NCBI GenBank assembly: GCA_024138025.1
Contig: JAMXBD010000093.1
Span: 372,001-436,000, forward strand
DNA length: 64,000 nt
Source of the DNA: Combretum micranthum
Lineage: Eukaryota > Streptophyta > Magnoliopsida > Myrtales > Combretaceae
Direction of reading: 5' to 3'
Shown here in pieces: positions 46,175 through 57,418 of this stretch. The position numbers and the translations under genes were made by a program. Within the stretch, counting starts at the first letter, position 1; each line of letters starts with the position of its first letter. The notes beneath the pieces are model-generated. The model had not been told where the DNA came from, searched no databases, and saw only the letters and a program-made list of their open reading frames with translations.

Positions 46175-49100
46175 ATGAGAAAGGAAAAAAGAAGAAGATG
46201 AAATTATAAGAAAAAATAAATGCAAATAATAAATATTTAAAATTTTTTAATAAGAATAGTGATTATTTTACTATTCATAATATTTAATGTGTTATTATTT
46301 TTAATAACACAAGTAATAATTATATTTGAAAACATGTGTTATTGAATTTGTATAGACTTCTAATCAAAGTGAACATTACTTCTCAATAATGCGTGATTTA
46401 TTTTAATCTTTATAGATCTTGTTTTTATCTCGAATTGCTAACCTTACAATGAAAAGTGGATGGGCTTAAAATCATAATCCCTAGATTCAATTTTTTTCAA
46501 GTTAAAAATTAGTTTTAGTTTTTTTTTTTCTTTCTTAAATGAAGTATAGTTATTTGAAAATTTTTAACTCCTTGCTTAAAACATCATAAATTCGATTTAT
46601 AAGAAACCAGGGTCAAACTGTGAAATTGCTGGTTCTACAGAACGGAGGACCAATCCGATTTTCGCAGTTTCAATATGAGTTTCATATTTTAGGGAAAGAA
46701 ACCCCATTAATTATCTGAAATCAAACCAGTGTAGACTGTAGTGATGTCTTCCTAGCCCACAGCAAAAACTAGAACGAGCCTGTGACAATTGGCATAGGAT
46801 TCTGCATTGCCTCAAAATGTGTATCAAAAGACCTCTAGCCTGCCAAATTAAGTCATGGCTCAGGTGGACTAGCCGAAGGGGTAGCATGTGATCTTCACGT
46901 AAATTCATCAGCAAAATTATAACACGCTGCCCCCAATCCTCAAATTTCTGACCAAGGTTGTCAGTATGTCACCTTGTTCCTGCAAATTCTTAATTTACCG
47001 AATGATTAGGAGTGCTTAAGTGATGTCTCTTGTGTGGCTCCTAAGCATTTTTCTGCTACAATTGAAGAGAATGTGTCATTGTTAAGTCGAATAAACCTCA
47101 TCATTAGCCATTATTTACTGTCATCAATGATAAGCCTTGCATTGCAACGATTATAGTATTATTCCATCAAGTGACAAGATGGACAAATCTTCCGTAAATA
47201 TACAGAAAAAACTAGCATCAAGTCGTGAAAAACGATTTCTAAAGAAGATGAAACATCCACCGTTGGATCTTACATAAAAGTTGTAGGTTTGTTTGAAAGG
47301 TGATAGATATAATAGGATAAAAAAAGTGGTACATGTGGTAGATTACGTAGAAAAATTATAAGTTGTAGGTTGAAAAACTGATAGATATGGTAGGTCGGCG
47401 ACTTGATCCAAGTAGGCCCCATAAATATACTAGTCCTAATACTTTTTTATTTATTACTTTTGAACCAACCTAGTGTAAATGCACCATATTTATCACTTTA
47501 GATATATAATCAAAATGATGAATCTTACAACTTCTACAAAAGTCTTAAGTATGTGATTTCATGTAATAATTTCCCCCAGGTGCTTGCTAAGGAAATTTGG
47601 TAATTTATCTCCATCATTTAATTTCTATTAATTTATAAATTAATAATTAAAATTATTTAAGGTTTAAATTATTTTAGTACCATATTATAATATTATTTTT
47701 ATATAATATTATAATAATATTATTTAAATTATTTTTATTTTTATTTGAAGAAAGAAAATTAATGAAAATTGTAAGGATTAAATTGGAGTTAATATAAATA
47801 TGAGAAAACGTGTGGGTCGCTTTGTTTAAGATCGTACCGTATCTACAGGTCTTCTTGTTCTTCGCCTTCTTCCCTTTTTAAATTTTTAAACAGTATCTAC
47901 AGTTTGATTTGTGAGTGACACACCTTGTTATAAGAGCATAATGATCTCCTGTTTGATTATGTGACTTTGTCAAAAAGAGAAATTATTAAGGGAACATCCC
48001 CTCTCTTTCTATTTGGATTAACGGAAAGGGCAACTGACAAGGGTGATTTATTTATAACTTATTTATATTTAATTTGTATTTATATTTTGGATTTATTCGC
48101 TTTGTTGATATGTAAACAGTATGCAAATGTTTTTAAATAGACTATTTGTTAAAAAAAATATATAAATAAAATAAATATTTTTAGTGATAAACTGATCAAA
48201 CAGATCAGATATATATAAAATACAAATACAGATATAGTTAAAAAACATATCATCTAAACAAATAAGCTACGATCATGGAGCGGTTGAAGTTCAATATAGA
48301 ATATTCCATTTTATCAGGACCAAATTATTTTTGACATACTTGATTCAGCTTAGAAAATTTGCAATTATACTTTGATTAATAAACAAAAGTCGTCTTAAAA
48401 TTAAAATTTCAAATTTAGGCTTTTTTATTTTCTTTTTTACTTTGTTTGCTACCCTCCATATTGGATTTTTCCGTACCTAGAGTCCTTCATTTTCATTTCA
48501 ATGATTGCATAGAAACTTTTCCTTAGTTTATGTCATTTATATTTGTGTATTAGATGTCTTTCTTCAAATTGAACTTTTGGTTCTTTTTTTTTTTTTATGT
48601 TTATTTTTATCGATTTGATATTACATGTATTTATCCGATAAAATTCAATGAATAAAATTCATCTTATCTGGTAAAAATAAAGATGTTTATAATGTTTCAA
48701 TTCAAACAGTAAATTGATATAAAAATATATTCTAAATTTTTTAAATAAAGCTTTGTAAAAACTTATCTTTCTACTTTTTGTTATGATTTTACATTTAATA
48801 TTATTATTATTCAATATACCATCAAACCATCATGTTATACTCGACAGGAGGAAAAGCATTAGGGCAAAGAAAGTAGCATTTATAAGAGAGATTTCTTTTC
48901 CTTATATCTTTTTCTTCTTATTCCTTTCTTTCTCATTTTGCAGAAGCTAATTGTGGGATCGAAATCTTCTAAAGTATGAAGAAACACACAATGCGAGTTA
49001 AAGGAAAACTTTCCTTTGTGATTCTTTTCTCCATTTGTTGGGCAAATCATTTGCGTGTATAGTTAATCTTGTGAAGAGAAATATTGATTTTGTCTAAGAA

Positions 49101-49709
49101 ATTTTTTATCCTCATACAAACTTCAGAGGGTTGTATGTCGTATGATACAACATATTTTATTTATTTATTTTTCCTTACAAATCCACAGTAATGAAAGCTG
49201 GAGAGATGTAAGAAGCAAATAAATTTATCGCTCGTTCACTTCGTTGTAATAAATAAGGGGAGAATTGAATTTTAATTCAATAGGAATATGATAAGATTGT
49301 AATAATTATTATAATGTTCTCTTGATATAAAAAATAAAACAAGTAATTATTAAAGAAAAAGATAAAACATCTATAATTCTCCTTGTATTTATTTATTATA
49401 TAGAGATGATAATTGTATAGGAAATATTTTCAATACAGGAATATTTATGACAAAGTTGGAAAACAGACCATTGAATTGTAATTATGGTATAAGGACATAA
49501 ATTTTTATTAATCATTTTACGTAATAGCAATTTATTATGACTTATCATTCCTCTCAAATGAACACTACGGTAGCAATTTATATACAAGCAAGGAATAAAA
49601 AGTAATTCATATTAAGTGAATGAGCAATTAGTTTTTATACACAATAACTAAGACATACCAAATAGGTTATATTGGCCAGTGAGAATTATTTTGTTCTTTA
49701 AAAAATTAC
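46175..49709. other. gene-free region
   Basis: No gene recognised. Text at 46610-46690 (GCTGGTTCTACAGAACGG) is of the GAACC-rich hAT type. An imperfect direct repeat AAGTTGTAGGTTxGxxxGAAA occurs near 47280 and 47361. A minus-strand open frame at 46914-46711 has no identifiable domain. Confidence 0.45.
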
Positions 49710-49968
49710 GGTAATGTGATGAATGTACTGAACTTTGGCAAAAGACAAAATATGCAATTATGTAACTTAAATTTTGAAATCGATTAATTTAGTATCTAAA
49801 ATTACTTTTCATGTATACTAACCAATACTATTGGCATGTACGAAAAGATTTTTTAGGTAGCAAAATTAATCAATTAAAAAATTCATGTGTTAAATTAATT
49901 AATTTTAAAATTCAGGTACCCAATTACATATCTATTAAAGTTCATATGCCACGTTTGTGACATTAACC
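49710..49968. mobile_element. MITE of the GGTTAATGTC family, copy 3
   Basis: Left end GGTAATGTGATGAATGTACT; right end, reverse complemented, GGTTAATGTCACAAACGTGG. The interior has AATTAATCAATTxxxAAATTC and the near-palindromic layout of 38145-38414. The TSD is not clear. Confidence 0.65.
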
Positions 49969-50195
49969 AGAAAACGATGAGAAATGTTTTTAGTATTTCA
50001 TAAGATTTGATGTTGTAACTACTATATTTTGACAATAAGAGGTCGAGGTACACATAAAGGAAATATAAGAAAAATTATTTTGCAACTTATCCATGTTTGA
50101 TTGACATCATGGTATTTTGATTTTATTCTCTTAAGTTTATATTTTTCTTTTCAAATTTATATTTGAATCTTTGTACTTCTAGAGATAGATGGAAC
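49969..50195. other. gene-free spacer
   Basis: Nothing recognised between the MITE and the TSD of the solo LTR that follows. Confidence 0.5.
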
Positions 50196-50200
50196 AAATC

Positions 50201-52174
50201 TGTAAGATACAGATAAATAATCTATAATGAATGGCTGAATCATAATAAAATGTTGTTCATAAGGGTATTTTTGTCAATGAACAGATAGATTTGGACCCGA
50301 GAAATTCGTACATAAGGAGATAGATGAAAATAGCTTAAGCTGGCATTAAGGCCACCAGCTTAGGACCAAAGGCTGTCGGCCTATGTTGGAAAGATGTTAG
50401 CGTTGAAGAAGCTTGTGGCAGCTTGGAACAACGATGTAGGCCGAACTTATGGCTACCAGCGTAGAAGTATAGGCTGTTGGCGTAGGGGCTAGGCCACCGA
50501 CCTAAACACCGGCCATTTGCGCCATACTTCCTAAGCTATGTTGGCGTTTTTCCTAAGCTGACTTCCTCTATAAATAGACCTTAAGACCTACGAGTTTCCC
50601 ACACTTCCTCCTTAACCAAACTTAAGGTATGTGGGTCTAAACTTAGTCTTTTCAATTTTTTTCCTTAGTTAAATTAGTCTCATCCTAGTTTTATATACGT
50701 TTGAAGGAGATTCAAGATCTAGGAGCAAGACCCTAAATCAAATTTGGAGGATTTCGGTTTCAAATCAAAGTAAAGGTAAGATTTTTATCCTAGTCTTGTG
50801 ATTTCTAAGATTGATAGATTATAAGAACGTGATTATGGCGATAGTATATTATTTGTGACAGGAGAATTTATTGAACGAATTTGGGTTTCTATTGCGAACA
50901 AGATTTGCAAGATCTAGGTAAGTATGAACCCGTTCTTCATCAGTGGATTTAAAGTTATGAACTTTCATAGTTGTTTTGCTCATAGAGGATTATATATATA
51001 TGTGTGTGTATGTGTTGTGAATGGAATTTGTGGAGATTCATTAAGAACTTTGGAGAACTTGTGAAAAGGGTTTCTGTAAAGTGCAAACAAGATAACAAGT
51101 GTGTTGATCTTCGATTAGATTTATGGAATTAGAAATTAAGGTTTGATATTATTATTACAATTGGAATTGATTACAATATATATATATATATATATATTGT
51201 TAAACAGGAGTATTGCGAGATTAGGGTTCCTTTTCAATTAAAAGTTTCTGTTGAATAGATTGGGATTGAAAGCAAATCCAGGTATGACCTTACCATGTTT
51301 GATTGTATGTGCTTGTAGGATTAGTTGCTATAAATTTGAATTAATGTTTATCGGACTTTAACTGAATCGAGTGCTGCTTGTGCTTGGCTACGGTTAGTAA
51401 AGACCACGACAGTAGTGTGATACCAACATTTGCAACCTGATGATCCTTGTGCCATGTTGTCCCGAGTGAAACCGCACCTGGAGATGATTCTTGTAGATTA
51501 GGAGTCGTTACCAGCTTAATTGTCGAATGCAGTTATATATGTATCTATTATCTATACTATGGTTTTCATCGGGGTCATGAGTTACTTCGGGTTTAGGATT
51601 AGTGATCAATAGTCCTAAATTGAATTGGTTGCAGGCTAATGAAAAAGATAATTAATTTGTGCTTGTTGTATTAGAATATAAGCTGTATGTGATATTGTGA
51701 TTTGCATGTTCATGTGCATGTATTTTCGGTTTAGTGTACTGGACTTTTTTTTCGCTTAATCCTTATTTTACCCACAGGTACAGGTGAAGATTTTATTATT
51801 TATGACTTGACGGGCTATGACGTATTCGTTGATGATGGGAAAAGCGATAACGGTTATGATCATCCTGCTGATAATTGAAATTAGTTGTTAGAAATTTGAG
51901 ATGAAGAGACTTATTATGAGTTAGTTAGTTTTCTTTTGAAGACTTTTATATGTAAGGATTTCTTTATCATGTTTTAGATTTGATTTTTAGTTATGCTAGT
52001 TTATGATGAGGAAAATTATTTTTATCTGAAAAAGTTTTGAAAGTTACCCTATATATGAGTATTTGGTGAAATTTGAAATACATAATTGTGGTTTTAGAAT
52101 TCTACAGCCTTAGCATGTCTATTATAATAAGGACATGAGATGAGCTGATAACGCCTTTAGGTTAGGACGTTACA
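50201..52174 (+). mobile_element. solo LTR, gypsy type, family X copy 1
   Basis: The 1974-bp unit runs from TGTAAGATACAG to TAGGACGTTACA and is flanked by the perfect 5-bp TSD AAATC (50196-50200 and 52175-52179). It is the same family as 60757-62813. Both share CTCTATAAATA (a TATA-box candidate, about 50569-50579), CAACCTGATGATCCTTGTG, GTTGTCCCGAGTGAA, GATTAGGAGTCGT, and a short acidic open stretch after an acceptor-like TTTTACCCACAG/GTACAGG near 51778. There are no retroelement genes and no second LTR, hence solo. Confidence 0.92.
50330..50565. repeat. degenerate GC-richer repeat inside the solo LTR
   Basis: CCACCAGCTTAGGACCAAAG and GGCTGTCGGCCTATG recur as CTACCAGCGTAGAAGTATAG and GGCTGTTGGCGTAGG about 100 bp later, with a further GGCCACCGACCTA variant. 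This insert is absent from the copy at 60757. Confidence 0.75.
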
Positions 52175-52179
52175 AAATC

Positions 52180-52334
52180 CTTCATAAATTTCATAAAAAA
52201 TATTGCTAAAAATTAATGTGTCACCTTCTAGTTGGCTCATAACAAGGAATTCAACATGTTACTAAATATAATTGAATTATGTAATAAAGTTACCAAACAA
52301 AAAAAAAAAGAAAATAAAAAGAAAAACTCAAAGG
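52180..52334. other. spacer
   Basis: Nothing recognised. Confidence 0.4.
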
Positions 52335-53250
52335 GCTACCAAGGCACGGATCGTTTTGTTTTTTTTTTTTTTCCATCTCAAACTAAACCATCAATTTTCA
52401 TTTTGGTTCAGATTAAAAATTTTCTAAACCATAAAATAATGGTTTGGTTCGATTTGAATTACGTATTAAATCAAAATTCTAACTAATAAAAATTTATTTT
52501 ATTCTATTTTTTTTTTACATTTGTGTAGATACTTAAATATTCATATCACTTTACAAAGTTTATGTTGCAAACAAAAAATACTTCATGAATTCATCGTACT
52601 TTTAATCTATAGTCCTCGATAAAATCAATTTCCACCAATAAAATGTATTCACTAACTAATACATAGTAAGTCATAATTTATAATTTTTAATAGAACCATC
52701 AAGGTAATCATCTATAAATAAATTTATCCAAAATTAAAAATCATCTATCAACAAAAGCCATCAACGAATGAAATGATTCGCCGAAAAAATACATTGAAAA
52801 ACTAATACATAATAAGAGTTTATAACTAAATAAATAAATTTCATATTTTATAAAGTTAAAAACTATTTAAAAAGACAATAGTTCATAAGCAAAAAAAGAA
52901 TATATACTATGAGTCTAAAAAACAAATTTAAAAATGAATAAGTTGATCTTAATCAATATTCATCAAATAATAAATATAAAATGAAATCATATGAACATAC
53001 ATAACATTTTTAATCAATCATATCATAAAAAAAATTTATGGTTACAATTTACAAGTAAAATATTATTATATATTTTTAACAATTGTTTGGTTTTATTTTA
53101 TGGATTGGTCCGGTTTACCTCTCCAAACCAACCATAAATTTATGGATTGGTTCGAATTGAAAATTTTTTTGACCAAATTATTTATAAAGAAAAAAAAAAC
53201 CCATGTTTTCGATTTGGTTGATTCGGTTGATTATTTTGCCCATCCTTCTA
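52335..53250. mobile_element. probable hAT-like non-autonomous element
   Basis: Subterminal GGTTTGGTTCGATTTG at the left and GGATTGGTCCGGTTTACC, TTCGATTTGGTTGATTCGGT at the right enclose a very AT-rich core. The layout parallels the GAACCG family at 18288 and 25005. Right end reverse complemented: AAGGATGGGCAAAATAATC. Exact ends and TSD are unresolved. Confidence 0.5.
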
Positions 53251-54349
53251 TCGCTATAGCTACTTCAACCACAATCCAGCTACGGTGGTTACCCCATTCA
53301 TAGCCAACAACTAAATAGCCAAGGTAGACATCATTAAGAATCGAATTGAAATAAGGAACTGATCGAACCTGTCATTATCTATTCCTAAATTGAGAGCTAG
53401 CACTTTGATGATAAGTTTGAACTGGCTCAAAACCTACCTATTTTTGCGAGTTGGGATGGTTTAGAGCTGGGAACTGCTGGTTCTAGAATTGAGCATTAGA
53501 TCCATGGAGCCAGCTGTTCCAAAGCAGGCCTAGCCAACAAAATTAGAAAGAAAAAAAAAAAACAAAAATCTAAAAAGGAAAACTAAAGAAGATAACAGAT
53601 GACAAAAATGCAATTTATTTGGCCACAAAAATGCTAAAACCTCAAGTGCTAATGTTGATGTAAAAATTGTTTCTATTGACAATGAATGTCAAAATTAGTT
53701 GATGGAACAAATAAACAATAACAATAATGACACATATAAATAAAATATATAGTTAAAAGTGGGAAAAAATTCAATACTATTATCAATGAAAATCTCAAAT
53801 TCATTGTCTCGTTATCAATGGAAATCTCAAGTTCATTGTCTCATTTAAGTACCTTCATTAATATTTATCTATTTATCTTTTTTTTTTATAATTTTATATA
53901 TAATAAAATGTCAAATACCAAAATTTAATAAAAATAAAAAAATAGTGACTGGATTAAAAAATAATTAAAAAATTTATAGATTGAAGCTTATTGTTTTTTG
54001 TGTATTTTTTTTAGAAATCATTAAAAAAAGGGAAAAATTTTTTGATGGTTCACAGTTTCAGCAAAACCAGAATTGAACCGTGAAAACCATCAGTTCCCTA
54101 GAATCAAGAATGGCTTGGCCTTCACGGGTCTGGTTTTGGTTCCACCAAAATTGGAACTATGAATTGGCACTTCAAGTCCGGTTCTGGACCCGACTTGAGC
54201 CGAGATGACTTTAAGCCAAGGGCTATCAATCAACAACTAGAGAGGAGTATTGAACACTTTGGAAGAAAATATATATACATATATATGTATGTTATATATG
54301 TTTTCTCTTAGGTAATGCAATAATTACTTATTGAAATAATGGGCGCAAC
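53251..54349. mobile_element. possible second hAT-like element rich in GGTTCTAGAA
   Basis: The left part (53340-53530) has GGGAACTGCTGGTTCTAGAA and CATGGAGCCAGCTGTTCC. The right part (54040-54230) has mirrored AACCGTGAAAACCATCAG and GGTTTTGGTTCCACC. The core is AT-rich with a local repeat (CAATGGAAATCTCAAGTTC, twice near 53785-53840). Ends not resolved. Confidence 0.4.
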
Positions 54350-55329
54350 TAAGGGTGTAAACATGTTGGGTCAGGCTAAGCTTTGGAAGGCTTGAGCTTA
54401 GCTCGTTTAATAATTTAGTGAACTTGAGTGGAGATGGGTTTTTAACGAGTTTGAAATATGCAAGTTTGAGTCTGAGACTACTTAAGACTCACAAACTTGA
54501 GTTAGTCTAAGCTCATTTATATAAATAAATATATAATTATATTTATAATATTAGATTAATATAAATAATTACATATAATATTGTATTAATATATATGTAG
54601 AGTACTAAATATGGATTTTGGCTCATTAGGCTAAGTGACATGGTGTCAAGTCTGGGATGACTAAGGGAGATTTGACATGGTGGGCTTAGAGCAATAACTG
54701 TTGGACTAAACCAATCCGTTCGCTCTCAAATTTTCTCAACGAGCTCATGCACTTAAAGCTGCTTTTTATGGTTGGAGAAATCTACCATTAGGAGGACTCA
54801 TCTCGCCCGTTGATGGTCAATGCAATCCGATGGACGTCATTAAAAGTTAAGCTTTATAAATATACAGAGTTCCTTCTCATTTGCGAGATCGAGAATTTGA
54901 CAGAAACACCATTGTACTGCCAGAATACTCTCACAAGATATCAAATATATCTTAGAGGGAAGAACACACAACTTTTCATTTAGAATAGTGGAGTTAATGC
55001 TATATAATTCATCCACCGATCACTAGTGCGCTCAAACTCTCTGAGATTGCTAGCTCCTCTTCTTTACCTTCTACCTCTTAGTCATTCCTTGTGTGTGTTT
55101 CGATATCACTTCTCTAAGACCACGTATAGCGTGAGATGCATGCTGCACACACGTGATCATTTGTTATCGGATCCAATCCACTGCAATATATTATATATAT
55201 TACATTAATTTAATATTACATTAATATATTGAATGAACCCTTAACGAGTTTGTTTATGAGTTTGAAGAAAAGCTCAAGCTTAACTTGTTTAATTAAATGA
55301 GCCTAAGTTTGAATTTTACTTGTTTGCTA
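54350..55329. mobile_element. hAT-type MITE, GAGCTCGA family, copy D, split by a solo LTR
   Basis: Starts TAAGGGTGTAAACATG and ends TTTTACTTGTTTGCTA. Flanks GGCGCAAC (54342-54349) and CGTGCAAC (55330-55337) agree at 6 of 8 bases. The arms carry GCTTGAGCTTAGCTCG and AAGCTCAAGCTTAAC. Without the inner LTR and its TSD the element is about 385 bp, close to copies A and C. Confidence 0.75.
54596..55185 (+). mobile_element. solo LTR, Tat-element family, copy 2
   Basis: 590 bp from TGTAGAGTAC to AATCCACTGCA with the perfect TSD ATATA (54591-54595 and 55186-55190). It shares its start with the 5' LTR at 56672 (TGTAGA) and many internal blocks with it and with 45508-46174. It sits inside the MITE at 54350-55329. 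Confidence 0.88.
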
Positions 55330-55337
55330 CGTGCAAC

Positions 55338-56671
55338 CTACGGTGGTACATCTACTTAACAATTGGGCTAGCTAGTCACAATTAGCGAGGATCTTCCTTC
55401 GGCAGCGGGCCATTGCTCCCAGTCTTTGTGTGCTTGGTCAAATAGAGCAACAATCCCAGTTGTTTCTTATATTTCATTTTTCCTATATACAATTTTTTAT
55501 ATAAATCTATTTAATATAACTAATATTAAGGGCTTTCTCCTTTTTTTTTTTTTGGCTCGTGAAAAAATATAGTGTGAGCTTATTGAATTAATAATGATGT
55601 GACAATTAAGACATGACGCATGTGCAATTTTTTAATGAATATTTGGCGAAATTAATAAAAATGCTTGCTCCCTTCATTACTAAAAGTTTGAGTACTCATA
55701 ATAAAAAAAGAAAAAAAAATTGAAGGACTCAAATAAAAAGTTAGTAAAACATTTTCTCTATAGAGGTAGACAAACTTTCTAAATTTAGATAAGGTCTCAA
55801 ACTTTTTTTTTTTTAATTCTCTCTCTTTTGAAAAGTAAAACATGGTTTGTGACTTAAGTCCAGCATTGAGCATACCATATGAAAATAGGCTAATTTTGTC
55901 AAAATAAACTGTCCTTGCTTGTGGTGAGATGGTGTTGGTTGGATGGAAAATTATAGAAATGAAAGGAAGTAATATGTTCGACCAATAAAGTAAAGAGTGG
56001 AATTAATGAAAATGATGGAAGTGAGCGAAAACATATTCATTTTGAACTCCTTTTTTTTTTTTTTTTCCATTCGAAACAAAATAGAGCTAATTTGTCTAAT
56101 CATTTTTTTTCAAAAACAAACCAAATAAAATATATGAGAACATTTTTTTTTTCACGATTTACTTTCATTTCCATCATATATGTTCCTAAACATAAAATAT
56201 AAAAAATTACATTTTATTTTATTTCCAGCTGATTTTATTTTATTTTTTAATTGAAATTATTTTTGCCCATTTGTCTTTTATGGAAAATTTGGCAAACAAA
56301 TTGTAAAAGAATTTAAAAAAAAATAGAATAAATTTCGACAAGCCGTCTTAGATAATCCGTTTCCCCTCTCCTGATAGGGACGCATCCCACCATTGGTTCG
56401 ATGAAATTCCCTATTCAAACACTTCCACACCAATCAACATTTGAAGGAGGGGATCAAAACAAAGAATAAATAAATAAATAAGTAGGCCTACTTATAGTTA
56501 TAGAAAAAAAATGTAATTTTCAATTTTTATACACAAATGAAGAAGATGCGGTTCAATTTTTTTTTTTTTTTTTTTTTTTATGTATAATCCAAATATTTTA
56601 TGCATTGAAATGGTAATGAAAATTGTAATAAAAAATAGACGCAATCGATTATATTTGTCTACTTTTGAATT
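55338..56671. other. gene-free AT-rich region
   Basis: No gene recognised. Long T runs occur at about 55535-55550, 56050-56066 and 56559-56579. Confidence 0.5.
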
Positions 56672-57371
56672 TGTAGATGTATGAATTTAATCGTAAAAGT
56701 TTTAAGCCCAATTTTTATTTAAGTTTAACTCTCTAGACTAACTGATAGGGCTTAAAGAGTTAGACTCAGTTATTTGGGATGATCAAAGGAGATTTGACAT
56801 AGTAGACTTGGAGTAAGATCCGTTAGAATTGGTCTGTCCAATTTCAACCTTTCTCAAATTAGCTCACACACATCGCAACTAAAGGCCTTAATAGCTTGGG
56901 CCCTTAAAGGATTCCACTTCTATATCCATTATGACAGGGGGTCATTCTAACCATTGGTTATTTGTTTCATCTAACGGATGACATTGACAGTTGGATTCAC
57001 TATGAATACCCTTAGTTCCCACCTTATTCGAATAAGGGGAAATTTGAGACAAACGCCTTTGTGTTGTTGGATTTCCATTTTAGTGAATTAATTGCTTAAT
57101 TTACTCAAGAATACATAGTCATGTTGTTGGATTTCCATTTTAGTGAATAAATTGCTTGATTTACTCAAGAATGCACATAATCTCGTGGTATTTATTGAGG
57201 TTGATGCTTCTTAGCTTTTGCCTGTCATGCGTATTAGAGTCTACTAAGATTGTTAACTCCTCCTCTCTCACGTGATTCTTTTTTGATCATGTGTTATTTT
57301 CCTAGGTCACATGTAGTGTGATAATTATATGACACAAATGTGATCATTGCATCCAAAATTATACTCACACA
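56672..57371 (+). repeat. 5' LTR of the Tat element
   Basis: About 700 bp from TGTAGATGTATG to TACTCACACA. Boundaries are supported by the solo LTRs at 54596 and 45508 and by the PBS three bases further on. It contains an internal 60-bp tandem duplication. Confidence 0.82.
57061..57180. repeat. 60-bp tandem duplication in the LTR
   Basis: Two adjacent 60-bp units share TGTTGTTGGATTTCCATTTT and TTTACTCAAGAAT and differ at only a few positions. The solo LTRs of the family have a single unit-like segment or none. Confidence 0.93.
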
Positions 57372-57374
57372 TTC

Positions 57375-57393
57375 TTGGCGACTCTACTGCGGA
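57375..57393 (+). other. primer binding site
   Basis: TTGGCGACTCTACTGCGGA lies just after the LTR. It resembles the TGGCGACTCCACTGGGGA-type site common in Tat elements. Which tRNA it pairs with was not checked. Confidence 0.75.
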
Positions 57394-57418
57394 AACAAGG
57401 GACTTTGACACTTGCGTC

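Noticed and set aside
46711..46914. 67-codon minus-strand frame
   Set aside because: No recognisable motif and no supporting neighbours; a loose resemblance to retroelement text could not be sustained in any frame.
48045..48270. AT-rich block resembling the GGGTCTGTTTG MITE interior
   Set aside because: Ends are not definable and the resemblance may be compositional.
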